From the NCBI GenBank assembly GCA_038496445.1, contig JALMLS010000474.1, forward strand, positions 62,001 to 126,000: a stretch of 64,000 nucleotides of DNA. The letters run 5' to 3'. The DNA comes from Trichosphaerium sp. ATCC 40318 (Eukaryota > Discosea > Flabellinia > Trichosidae). The translations under genes and the position numbers were made by a program. This document shows, piece by piece, positions 46,125-58,275 of the stretch. The notes under the pieces were generated by a model. That model was not told the DNA's origin. It saw only the letters and a program-made list of their open reading frames with translations, and made no database searches. Positions within the stretch are counted from its first letter, which is position 1. Every line of letters begins with the position of its first letter.

Positions 46125-48067
46125 ATGGCTTACCTACGCACAATATTATTCGTTTACATGTGCTTGAACCTTTTCGCAGGTATTTGAAACTAGAAGTCCA
46201 CTTTTTCACTCAATACGCGTTTTTAGCGACTCTTGGAGCGTCTCCCAATACTTTCTTCAATCTGGCAACGTTTACCGCTGTTCCTTCCCAATTGCAGTCA
46301 ATGGAGCCCAAAATCGTCAGAGGAACTATAAATGGCCAAGACCTGTATGTTCTATCCTTGGAGACAAGTACGTGCCAGTTTAAATCAAAATTGTAGCAAA
46401 CCTTTCCTTTTTTCTCCCAAAATGCTCATCAGTCCTAGCCGTGCAGCCAGCAGATAGAGGAACTACTATTCTTATTACAGAGCCAACAGGTATGTAAATG
46501 TAATAACCAGTAGTGTTGTATTGTCTTAGTTAATGTGATGTGTAGGCTTGCTTGCAGAGAATAGTACTTACGACAACATTTTTATTAAAGATGCGGAAAA
46601 CGTGGTTATTCCTGAGTTTAATGGAGAGGAATTTCCGGTATTCTACTACTCAACGGTATCCACAAAGTGGCACTACCAGTTCTTGCACTTTTCAGCGGAT
46701 ACAAAGGTACCTACACCTCAGAAACAAAAACTCGGTTTTCGGTTTTCACAACAATTATTTTTCGATTTTGACAACTTTTCACGTATTGCTTAACATGCTG
46801 GCCTAGAACTTTGTTTTAAACACTACAGTGACTGATATCGATTCGTTGGATGGCTCTGTAGATATATTTAATGCGTTCCAAGGCAAGTAATAGCGCAAGG
46901 AGATACAATAACAGTTCTTTGCTCATTTTATTTTGTGAAATAGTTGGTAGCGACTACCTCGTGTATGCTCTCAGTTCTACCAATAGTTCTCTGTACTCTA
47001 TCACAAAAGATCAAGGACCTGTTTTAACGTTTAATGGTACTTCCCAGCTTAAAGACGAAGCAGAACTTTATAAAGCACTGATTCTCTGTTTTAGTATCTG
47101 ATGCCACTTTTGCAAACGACACTGCATCCTCACTTGTACAAGCAGAACCAGGTTGCTTTGTACAAGCAATAGTAGTAAATGATAAACTAAACATGCAATT
47201 TTACAACAACACTTCCAGGGTATGCAGCGAGGCGTTTCATAAGGGATCGTTTTTTGTTTTTTCTTATTTTTTTCAAAAAATGAGTTTTGAGCATCACACT
47301 TTCACGTGGGTACTCGTATCCGCACTCGTCGGAAATCAACTATCTACCTCATTATTTAACTCAAAATTGATTCTTTTTGTTGTAGGCATACAGTGAATTA
47401 GGCTTCACAAGCGGTGATCTTAAATCTACCAGGATTGCTTTCAATCCTGAAGCAGAAAGAGTATTCGCTTATACCACTGTCAATGACGATAGTTCAAACA
47501 AAGAAGAAACGCTCAGTTACACGTGTTTCAGAGACTTCACTATTGCGACTGGTGGACCTATTAGAACTCCATTGAACAACGTAAAGCCAATTAGCGTAGG
47601 TGAATCACAGATATCCCAATTTATTCTTATCGGGACAAGCAATGCTACTGGCAATGTAACTTTCCATATGACTAATCAAAGAGTAAAAGAAGTATCTGTA
47701 GGCCAAAATAACATTAATGTCGTCGATGCTATATTCAGTAAAAGCCAATGTCAAGTAGTCGCTATTGTACAAGACGAATCCTTCAACTTGTATGGAGGTG
47801 TTTTTATTCCATCTTCTGATGTTTTTACATGTACTTGTACGTATAGACATGTCTACTGTGATATCTCTAATTTCTTGCTTAATAGTACCTCCTTCAGCGC
47901 CAACAGCAATGCCACCTACAGAACAACCTACTTCGATAGTGCTGTCACCAACACAACAGCCTAGCTCAGTTCCAATAACTCCTACAGCAAGATCAGGAGC
48001 AATTTCACATAGTTATGTAGTATTCATTGTAACGGTGTGTTTAATATTCAGTTTGCTACACATCTAG
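46125..48067 (+). CDS. Secreted, probably GPI-anchored surface protein (spliced)
   Basis: Signal peptide MAYLRTILFVYMCLNLFA at 46125, then many short exons: ATLGASPNTFFNLATFTAVP and MEPKIVRGTINGQDLYVLSL (46230-46370), YDNIFIKDAENVVIPEF (46560), VGSDYLVYALSSTNSSLYSI (46940), VQAEPGCFVQAIVVNDKLNM (47130), and a long exon 47396-47832 (TRIAFNPEAERVFAYTTVND ... LYGGVFIPSSD). The last exon has a PT-rich stretch and ends in ARSGA followed by a hydrophobic tail (YVVFIVTVCLIFSLLHI, TAG), as expected for a GPI signal or a C-terminal TM. The body looks like a beta-propeller with N-glycosylation sites. Exon limits are approximate. No family name. Confidence 0.6.
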
Positions 48068-48189
48068 AACTGATGATGTGAACTTGAAAAAAACTGTTCA
48101 TCAAAAACAAAAAAAATAAATTTGTTGAGAATGAAGCTACAGAGGAGTATTATGATTGTTTTATTAGATATAGTTTTAGCCCTATTGTA

Positions 48190-49849
48190 CTACGTTATAT
48201 TGTTAACAGAGGCAGTCTTGAAGCTGGAGCTATTTCTTTTAAAGGTTTTTGACTTAGGAGGCAGAAAACTCAATGATTGCGTGATAGACAATCCGTTGAA
48301 CATTGTCACAAGTTCAATGAAAAAAATGCTATGTGCTATTGGATTCGATTGCCAGATAGGCCAAAGTATCCAAGATATGGCGAGTCTCGCCATATTAAGC
48401 ATAAAGAATAGACTGAGTGCAACACGAATGAATAATCTTCTGACTGATCCTTTCGATCGGTCCATTGCAGATTCCGATCTTCTTAGTCTTTGCCATAGTT
48501 TATACACTATTATTACAAGATACGCCATCACAATTCCGTTTACACATGTGTGGAAACCAGCGGATATAATGAACGAATAAGATGGAAACGGAAACAAAAA
48601 GATGCGTAATGCATTCATTGTTGTTTCAAAGAGTATGACTACGAGTGATATGACATAGAACGGAACAGCTAATTTCTTGATATATGGTGTTACATCAAGG
48701 CTCATAGATATCATTGACTCGTGCCAATATAAAGCAATCAAAAGCTTTGACAAGGTTCCGCCAATAGTGTGAAACGTTTGTCCCACTTCATCATACCTAA
48801 ACGGATGAAAAATCAGCAACAACTCGCCACTTAAAAACGATTAGTTTTTACCATCCTGGAAGAAGGAAGAGGTATCCATTTGGCTCTGGAATACACCATG
48901 CTAATCTGAAAGCACATGATACTACTTCAATAAGTAGCGCCACCTTTGGTATTGATAAACTGAAGCCTTCCACACTTACGAACTGATAGCTCCTTGAGGG
49001 CGTAGTTAGGCGATAAGTCCCTATTAAAAACATTGTACCTATACAATGCGATAGATAGTGCAATGCCCGATAGCAGCGCAACATAAACATGTCTCACTTA
49101 CAACAATTTAGATTGTAACTACAGTTATTGAGAGAATTTGCTCACCTATAGACCAAGAGCTAGCGTAAACAGTGTACCAACTGTTTTCTGAATGAATAAA
49201 GGTTACTGTAGTATTCTCTTCAATGTGAGATACATGGCGCTGTCCAATCACAACAACTCTTAGGTTACTTAAGTCATCTAAGCATAATAGATAAGTAAAA
49301 AGAAGAATGAAAATCGGAAAATACTAAGTCTAAGTCGATAAATCACGTGGTTCTATATTTAAACAATCCCGAAAAAGTACGCACTTATTTTGATAAAGTT
49401 ACCACGACCAACACGTAAATCATCGCTGGCTTCATAATATTCTACTATACCAACTACTCCTTGCTTCTCCCATTGCAAATAATTCTTACGGTCGTCTGGG
49501 TATTTGGCAAGTACTGCTTTTCCTACACGTGGAGTTTGTAATTGTAATCGAAAGTCCGAAATTGCTTGATACGATATAGAGCGCTGTTATTACCTTCTAA
49601 ATTTACTCCTTCGCCTGGTACAACGAGCGATGCATTAAAAGAGTTAAATTCTGTTTTCGCTCCTCTTCGAAATACATATGTAACGCCAGGGTACTCTATT
49701 GTGGTTCCTAATATCGCTATTAAACAAGTTGTTGTCATATGACGTTTTGAAAAAAAACCAAAAGTTAGAAACAAACCATTTTGAGTTATCACTATGTTTC
49801 CTAGTACAATACTAACTATTGTAACCAAAGTTATCAAGCCGTTACGCAT
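48190..49849 (-). CDS. 7-TM receptor-like protein A with signal peptide (spliced)
   Basis: Signal peptide at 49849 (GLITLVTIVSIVLGNIVI), an extracellular N-domain (TTIEYPGVTYVFRRGAKTEF, NASLVVPGEGVNLEG, then LQWEKQGVVGIVEYYEASDD and VVVIGQRHVSHIEENTTVTF), then seven hydrophobic segments: HVYVALLSGIALSIALY, VALLIEVVSCAFRLAW, FHTIGGTLSKLLIALYW, LAVPFYVISLVVILFETT, FHTCVNGIVMAYLVIIVY, ALSLFFMLNMARLAISWIL and HSIFFIELVTMFNGLSI. The tail is Ser-rich. An N-terminal ectodomain plus seven TMs is receptor topology. No GPCR family motif (DRY, NPxxY) is seen. A TOM1/THH1-like fold was considered without proof. It is a tandem paralog of the next gene. Confidence 0.65.
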
Positions 49850-49994
49850 GTTGATGTGTATTAGAGTAGTAACAACAAAAATAACGTAATGTTAAGTCAT
49901 TTCAATCGTAATATCTTTTTTTCTTGGAGTTCGGTTTCATCTTGATTGATAGTTACTGGTATATTAAACTGTTTTATTAAAGGTTTTTTGTTCT

Positions 49995-51654
49995 TTAGGT
50001 TGTACTATTAACTGTACTATTAACAGATCCAGTTTTGAAACTGTAACTATTTGACTTAGTAGATGTTGGCTTCGGAGGTAGAAAACTCAATGATTGCGTG
50101 ATGGACAATCCATTAAACATCACCATGAATTCAATGTAATAAATACTATGTGCTATAGGGTTCGATTGCCAGATAGGCCAAAATATCCAGAACATAGCAA
50201 GCTTTGCTATGTTCGCCATAAAGAATAGACTGAATGCAACACGAAGGAATAATCTTCTGACTGATCCTTTCGATCCTCCAATAGCTGCTCCTGATCTTCT
50301 TAACCTTTGCCACAGTTTAAGCGCTATTACTGTTAGGTACACCATCACAGTTCCGTTCACTGCTGCATGGAAAGCAGCAGATATGTAGAATGAATAAGGA
50401 GGAATAGGGAACAATACAATGCGTAGAATGTTCAATATTGTTTCAAAGAGTACCAATACTAGCGATGTGACGTAGAACGGAATAGCTAATTTCTTGACAA
50501 AAGGAGTGACGTTGAGGCTCATGGATATCATTGACTCGTGCCAGTATAAAACAATCAAGAGATTAGATATATTCGCTCCGATAGTGTGAAACGTTCTTCC
50601 TACCTCATCGTACCTAAATACAAAGAGAATTTCAGCACCTAAAGTCACAAAATACAAAAACGTTTAGTACCATCCTGGAAGAAGGAAGAGGTATCCGTTT
50701 GGTTCTGGAATACACCACGCCAATCTGAAAGCACATGATACTATTTCAATGAGTAGCGCCACCTTTGGTATTGATAGACTAAAGCCCTCTATACTTACGA
50801 ACTGATAGTACCTTGGACAAGATTAGTTACTATCAAAACACATTGTGACTTAGAACGAACCTGTAGCATGCTATAAATAGCGCAATACCTGTAATAAATG
50901 CTACAAAAATATGTCTTGCTAAGAACGTATTAGAGGATTAGCTAAGAAGCAACCTAGAAGTTGTATACCTATAGACCAGAAGCTCTCGTAAACAGTATAC
51001 CAACGGTTCTCTGAATGAATAAATGTGACTGTAGTATTCTCTTCAATATGGGATACATGGCGCTGTCCAATCACAACAACACGTAAATCACTCAAGTCAT
51101 CTAAGGATATTTGATAAGTAAAAGAAAAGTTTTTGAAAACAATGCGAGAACTCGTGGAATTTCGAGAAAAAGAAGGGGGTGACTTACTTATTTTGATAAA
51201 ATTACCACCACCAACACGTAAGTCATCGCTGGCTTCATAATATTCTACTATACCAACTACTCCTTGCTTCTCCCATTGTAAATATTTCTTACGGTCATCT
51301 GGGTATTTGGCAAGTACTGCTTTTCCTACACGTGGAGTTTGTAATTGTATTTGAAAGTCCGAAATTGATTGATAAATTAAGCTAACCTTCTAAATTTACT
51401 CCTTCGCCTGGTACAACGAGCGATGCATTAAAAGAGTTAAATTCTGTTTTCGCTCCTCTTCGGAATACATATGTAACGCCAGGGTACTCTACTGTGGTCC
51501 CTGATATCGCAATTAAACAATAATGACGTTTTTGACGAAAAAACCAAAACACCGGCCTTGTAAAAAGGGTTAGAAACATACCATTTTGAGTTATCAGTAT
51601 ATTCCCTATTACAACGCTAATTATTATAGCCAAAAATATCAAGCTGGTGCGCAT
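49995..51654 (-). CDS. 7-TM receptor-like protein B, tandem paralog of A (spliced)
   Basis: Start at 51654 (MRTSLIFLAIIISVVIGNIL). Same exon order and domains as the gene at 48190-49849: VTYVFRRGAKTEFNSFNASL is identical in both, as is the 'VGIVEYYEASDD' segment. TM1 reads HIFVAFITGIALFIACYR, TM3 FHTIGANISNLLIVLYW, TM5 FHAAVNGTVMVYLTVIALK, TM7 IEFMVMFNGLSITQSLSFL. The cytosolic tail ends in a short Ser/Asn/Thr-rich stretch. Differences are concentrated in introns and TM1. A longer ATG at 51711 is possible but would bury the signal peptide, so the internal start was chosen. Confidence 0.65.
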
Positions 51655-52245
51655 GTTGCAGTGTATAAAATGAAGGTTAAGTCGCTTTCTCTTTGAGTGG
51701 TTTAAATACACCTCTAAGTGGTATTAATTGACATGAAAGGACATTAATATGAAAATATCCACCTTCCTCTTTGCAGTAAAATCTATCACTCCGGATCTTT
51801 CTTTCTTCAATTACTACTAGTATCTCTTGATAAATTTTATAGGCTCTACAATTGTTTGCTTGTTTTTAGCTCCAGATAAGACGGAATTCTGTGAACGCGA
51901 CTGTAACAAAAAGTGAGCTCCAAACAAATTTTCCCAACATGTACAGTGACAATAAAAAAACCGCACGTGCCTTTCATAGCTACGTCCACCTTTTGTCATG
52001 AATGTAATCTTACCAGCATAGTACATTAAATCTAGACTAAATGCTGTTGGCATCAATATTGTTGACTGCCTTGACACTCTTGTTTGGCATCAAATTCTTA
52101 TGCATTGCATTTTTCTACGGCCGATTTATAAGCGAACTTTATTCGCCACTTGTAAATGACAGAAAAAAAAGTCAAACGAAAAATCAGTTCTGCGTTCTCA
52201 TTAGGACAACATAACTGTGCATACGTTTATCTTTAGCCAAAGAAA

Positions 52246-55200
52246 ATGAGAGCATTATTCATCGTGATGCTAGCAATTTTACTTTGTGCGCTAGTAGCAG
52301 TTGAAGCCAATTTACTATCAAACGGAGGTCAGTATAATACTTTTTCCTGTTTACAACGCTTTCCTAATACTGTTTTCTTATTTTGTGACGTCATTTGTAT
52401 TAAATTAACTTACCATGATGTTAATCACGTGTATAACGTTTGAACTGCCGTGATGTTAATCCATTTACATCGAAAAAAGCTTAAACTGATCTTGAAATCT
52501 TGTAGGCTTCGAAGACGGAAATATAAACGGTTGGATAGCTCAAGGCGCACCTACATCAACACTTACAGCGGTGACAAATAGAAAATACTCTGGAGCGTAC
52601 GGAGGCAAAAGCACAAGACCAAGGTAACATGATTTTTTGTAATCTAGCGAGCTTGTGAACATGACAAGTTTTTCCTAACAAATCACAAGCAATACTGCTG
52701 TATGGCATGGACCTGCTTTTAACCTGATGGCGATAGCTAACAGTCAGAACACATTGACTGGAGAAGTGTTTGAGTTCTCAGTGCGTGTTTATTTGGAAGG
52801 GAGCGCTAGCCATACCGTAAAAGTAACCATTCAGTAAGTCGTAACCTCTGCTATGTTCAAAACCATTGACAAGCTCTTAGTCGCATACTTAATGATGGCA
52901 CAAACCTATGGACGGTTATTGATTCTGGCACGAACCAAGGAAATCAATGGGTGCTGATGAGTGGTGCGTGTTTCTCGTGATTGTTCCTGTTTTTGATACT
53001 TTGTAAGGAACATACACAATGATAAACCGTGCTCAAATATCAGCGTTGAAGTTGTACATATCCGGTCCACCTCCTGGTATACTTGTCTTCAAAGCTTAAT
53101 TTGAACTCACTTTGGTAGGCGTTAACTTTTATGTTGATGATGCTACTCTTGTTATTCAAGGAAGATCTCAGCCTACTCCTACACCTCCTCCGACTATTGC
53201 TGGTGATCAACCAGCGACTACATTAAGATTAAAGGATATGAACTTTCAATCCGCGAGCGGCACAGCATCTGAATCTACTGGCGGTTCAAATGATTTTATT
53301 ACTTTTAGCATCACTAGAAATCGCTATAAAGTGTATTTCTGCCAGAGAGTACGCTGGATTAGACAAACGACAATTTGTTTGTGTTTGGTTTTTTTTTGTT
53401 CAGTTTTTTTCTTTTTTCTGACTGTTTTAGCCCATTGCTTTTAAAGGTTTTGACCTACCACGCTCAGCGTTTGCATTTCGCAAAAATAGACAGTATAAAA
53501 TACATTTTGACTGGCAGCAAGCATCAGGCTCTTCTAGTGGATCAAATATAAATAGAATTGGATTATTTCTTCGGCATGCTAGTGCTAATTATAACATAAA
53601 TAACGTTAACTACATCGACTCTCCAGATATGTGGTTTAAAAGATGTACGTATGCATTACCTCCCATCGATACTTATAAAATATATTTAAGCGCTACCTTC
53701 TATCTCTGGGTCTCACAATCACGGGAACTTTGCGACAAAGTCATTTACGTTTTCTTTGCCTGAAGATACAGGCTTCTTCTCACTTTGCATGTATCTTAAC
53801 TCAGGGTCTGGTTCTACAACTGGATCTATCTTTAGAATGAGAAACCTACGTATTGGAGTACCTCAAGCGCCATTTGTAACGAGCTTATTGCCATCTTATT
53901 CAACGAAAGTCCAGAGAAGAATAGCGTAAGAAACGATTGCTCTCTTTTTGCCAATTTACTTTTTGCTAGGCCAACACCGCCTGCATCGCAGTACACTCAA
54001 AATCACTGTCCACATACTGGAGCTAGCTTAAAACTATGGCAGAGGGCAACCACTTGGGGAGGATCAATACCTAGCCATAATAATCAAATAACTCTTCCAG
54101 CTAACAGCAAGGTAATTTTAAACCAAAATAAAAAAATCACGTGATTTTTTTTTTAGTTCTTACTTTTTTCTTAGGTTCTTGTTGACAGAAATACTTTTAG
54201 TGGAGGACAAGTTTATCAGTCTATAACTATTCCTGAAGGAAGTCAATTGATTTTTAAAGATGAAGACATCACACTCAACATCAAGAAGATAATTGTCCGA
54301 GGTCAATTGAGAATCGGATCTCCAACTTGTCGTCTCAACAGCAACATCCGTATTATCTTCCATGGTTCAAAGCCTTCTTCTTTTAATCCTAATATTATCA
54401 CGTGCGTATTTTGAAGTAAATTTCTTCAGAAACAATGCCATAGCATCTAACAGCAATGTCTAGAAAGGGAATTGGTGTTTATGGAAATGGCGAAATTGAT
54501 ATTCACGGAAAACGTTACTTTCCGACCTGGACTCGCCTTGCTAGAACAGGTACCTTTAGATGCATCTAAACATTTGATTTACAATTTTGGCTCTTAACTA
54601 TAATACTTGTAGTATATCCTGGTGATATTAAGGTGGTTCTTCAACAGAATGTAAACTGGGAAGTTGGTCAAGAAGTTGTTTTTATCACATCTACTTATGT
54701 TGATAATATTCGCTACACTGAAAACGAAATACGAACACTAACGAAAGTGAGTAACAATCGTATACAAGTTAATGAACCTTTAAAATACTACCATTACGCT
54801 GGAAAAGAATATCAGGCCGAGGTCCGTAACCAAAGATTAAAAAACAAACCTTAACTGCTTTGTTAGGTTGGTTTGTTGTCTAGGAAGATTGTCCTGGAAT
54901 CACATGCTTCTTCTGATGGAGATAAATACGGTGGCCACGTGCTTATTTCAAACGAAGGAAGAATATCCGGCGTCAGAACAATAAGGTTTGGTCAACTCAA
55001 TCACATAGCACGCTATCCTTTGCATATGTGCGTATCTCTATACTGTCTTGCAGAAAGATTGACAAGTGTTATTTTACAGGCACATGGCTGGGACGCCATC
55101 TAATAGCTACTTTTCTGACAATTCTATCACATTCTCGTACTTCAGATGCATAACCATTCACGGTAAGGAAGTCATATTTGTTGTCTTGGAAACTAAAAAG

Positions 55201-57615
55201 ATGTAGGAACAAACAATGTTCTTGTAACCGAGAATGTTGCATATGATACTAACGGTCATTGTTTCTATATTGAGGATGGCGTAGAAGAGGATAATACAAT
55301 ATCATACAACCTGGGCGCTTTCATTAGACTCATTTCTCCACCAGTTGCGTTTTTTATCCTGTTTTTTTTTTTTTGAAACAAAAAGCCACTTTATGCCTTA
55401 CCAACTATGTCTATGACTGCGTTATTCATTAATTTTACAACCCATAATAAAGTCGATTGTTAGCACTAAAGTAGTTCAAACAACAAGATATTTTAAGTTT
55501 TTAGAACGAAGTGCTAACATCTTTTTTAAGACAGCTCAAAATGGAAACTGGCTTCTTGGAACAGGTCAAGCTGGTACAACAGTTGATGGTCATTCAAACC
55601 TCATACAACCTGCCGATATTGCCGCGTCTGCTTTTTACTTCTCTAATGCATGGAATACAATCATTGGTAACAGCGCTAGCGGAGGTTTCGCTGGATTCAC
55701 GTTTCCAAACTTCGAAAAACCGATTGGAAATCACAGAAATGTTAACGAAAGACCTATGCGAAGACCACTCAAAGAGTTTGATGGTAATGAATGTCATTCA
55801 TCAGGTACATTCTGGGAGAATGTAGCATGTGTCTATGTCGGAGGGGACTTGAGTTATGTTGGGAATAGCAATACTTTGAGGTATTTTACAGGAAGAAAAG
55901 GAAGAGTTTCACGTGATGGAGTCACAAATAATCAAGTATCTATGATATTCAGAAATACACGCATTTGGGCTTCTAATATGGGTATTAATCATTGGGGAAT
56001 GAGGCCAGAAGTGATCAACTATGAAGCGTATGACATTCGACGAGGTACAACTTTTTTTTTGATTTGCAAGTTTTTTTTTGTTGACGCTTTCTGTTAGCTG
56101 GTATGCTCTTTGGTGAAGGTCTCATTAATCACGCTATCATTCAACAATACACTGATAATATTAATGTTGCCGTGTATTATAAAAACAGCGATACAACTGA
56201 AGGGTTTCGGTACTATGATACATCAAGCCAAGCAATACTATTAGATTGTACAATGGTGAATTACAACAAACACCCAAGGCACCTTAGTATATTTGACATT
56301 TTATCTTACCTTTGATTCCATAGAAACCCTTCTATAACTGGATACGCCATTGACTCTCTAACGCACAGCGACTTTTTCACGCCTCAGGTTCGAACTCTTT
56401 AAGATGACAGTTGGTTTTATTTAACTTTCTTTGTGTTTTAGGGGATTAGTGCGCAGTCTAATATGAAGTTTATCAACTCTCCTGTACGCTTTAGATTTCA
56501 CCCACGTATTACAGTCGAGAAGAACAATAACGCTTGGCGATATTGGAATCTTGTGGATTGGGATGGAACTATCATTGGTAACAACAAAGTACGTATAAAT
56601 TGAAAATTGTTTTCTTGTTGTTATTACTTTACTTCTCTGTCCGTTTCTTATTGTGTATGGTAGAGAACTATATGGGGTTCAGCGTCTGGATACACTAATG
56701 ATTGGTGGAACTTCGGTGCAAACTGTAACTTACACTCAACTTTGAACGTGTGGTATTGTGAAGACCCAAATAATGTTAGAAGAGTTGGATGGCTTAATGT
56801 TGAATCACCTGGTATAATGGACAATGATTTACCTGCTGTAGATCAGAACGGACAAGCTGGTAATAGAAAACAATAGTTCTAATGTAATGAGAATTGGTTA
56901 ACGTCTATTTACAGGTACAACATATCACATCGGAAAAGCGTCTTTGTTTGGCTCTAAAATCAATTCAAAGAGAAGTGTTATCATCACACCAAACACAGGT
57001 ACAATACTTACCATACTATGGATTTTAGTCTGCTCTAACTTTGCAAGGCGTTTGTGGACCTCTTGAGAAAAATATAGGATGGCATTTTTGGTATAAAGAT
57101 GGTACACCAAAAAAGTTGATAATCGATGGTCGTATTTGGTATCGTTCTAATGAAGAAGGTCTTGTTACTGGATTTCATTATCCAAGGTCATCAAGTTTTA
57201 CTGTTTATTGTAAAGAGAATGGTAACACAGCACGATTCAATGGACGTAGGGTAAACTCTGCAAGTCAGGTACCAGTTAAACAACAAAAACTAGCGTTTGT
57301 GAAAACTGAACAATTTTGTGTTTGCAGGTTTGGTCTTCTCCTGATTCTCTTGCTTGGCATTGGGATAGCAATGCTGGTCTTCTGTTATTTAAATTCAGAG
57401 ATAAAACAAGTTACCCTAATGCAAGCTCTGTTTTCAGGAAGGGAACTGTAGAATTGTTGAGGTAAGGTTAATTCAAACCACAAGAAAAAAGAAAAAAAAC
57501 TCATCTAAACAAATTCTTTAGGCAGTCAGGCTTGTGGAAGTGTTACATTGAAGCGACATGTCCAGGATCTTCAAATAGATGTTCACCTGTTACTGAAAGG
57601 GTACCTGGATTTTGA
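52246..57615 (+). CDS. Large secreted CBM4/9 - G8 - beta-helix protein (CEMIP-like; spliced)
   Basis: Signal peptide MRALFIVMLAILLCALVAVE. Exons to about 53190 form a CBM4/9-like carbohydrate-binding module (FEDGNINGWIAQG, EVFEFSVRVYLEG, VNFYVDDATLVIQG). A second beta-rich module follows (FRKNRQYKIHFDWQQASG, about 53460-53900). Then a G8 domain: LWQRATTWGGSIPSHNN, QSITIPEGSQLIFKDE, IKKIIVRGQLRIGSPTC, GIGVYGNGEIDIHGKRYFPT (54000-54540). A parallel beta-helix follows with RYPLHMHMAGTPSNSY, CITIHGTNNVLVTENVAYDT and GHCFYIEDGVEEDN, matching the order in animal CEMIP/TMEM2 and fibrocystin-type proteins. The C-terminal exons run to 57615 (TGA), with a Cys-rich end. Animal relatives act on hyaluronan; here binding or cleavage of a matrix polysaccharide is inferred. 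At least 20 exons; donors are often GTACGT. Confidence 0.8.
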
Positions 57616-58275
57616 GTATGTCACGGACAAACTTAGGTAGAAAGCACAATATCACACCAAAAAAAAAAAAGTCACATTTATTAGATGTAGAACCAATTAA
57701 TTTAAAAGTTCTCTTGCTTGGTAGACAACTTTATTATTTCACTTTTTATTGAACCGTAGTGTACTGTTTATGTTTAGATTTACGTGCGAAAATAACTATT
57801 AAAACACGTGGCATAGCGTCTTGGACTTTGTACCTTTTCAAGCCCAAACCTGTCTAATGTTGAGTCACCCTGTCTGACGACCGCGTCGTTTTCAGAAAAA
57901 AAAAAGGCAACAACAAAAAACGTGACATACAGATTAGGCCAATCAACAATATAACGCCAAGAATACATCCAATAGTAATTAAAAAAAAAGTCATCATGTG
58001 CCAAAAAGGACGAAATCGCTTGAGCTGATAAAGAAGTTACATTTTGCATTCCACTTGTGAGCTCAATTGTAGCGACTTGTGAATGTGACTCCCAGTCGAA
58101 AGATAATTAAAAGAAACCTTCAAGAATAGCCATAGTTGCCTCCAACACCCCTTCACTACTTAATAAGCACAAATACGCAGTGTACACAAGTGGAACTTGT
58201 TGAGATGTGATCGACATGAATCAGCAGAAATGAGAATAAACACGTTTTTTTTGTAAACTACTATTTATTATTGAT
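57616..58275. other. Intergenic region between convergent genes
   Basis: No gene recognised; a long A-run follows the large gene's stop (57658-57670). Confidence 0.45.
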
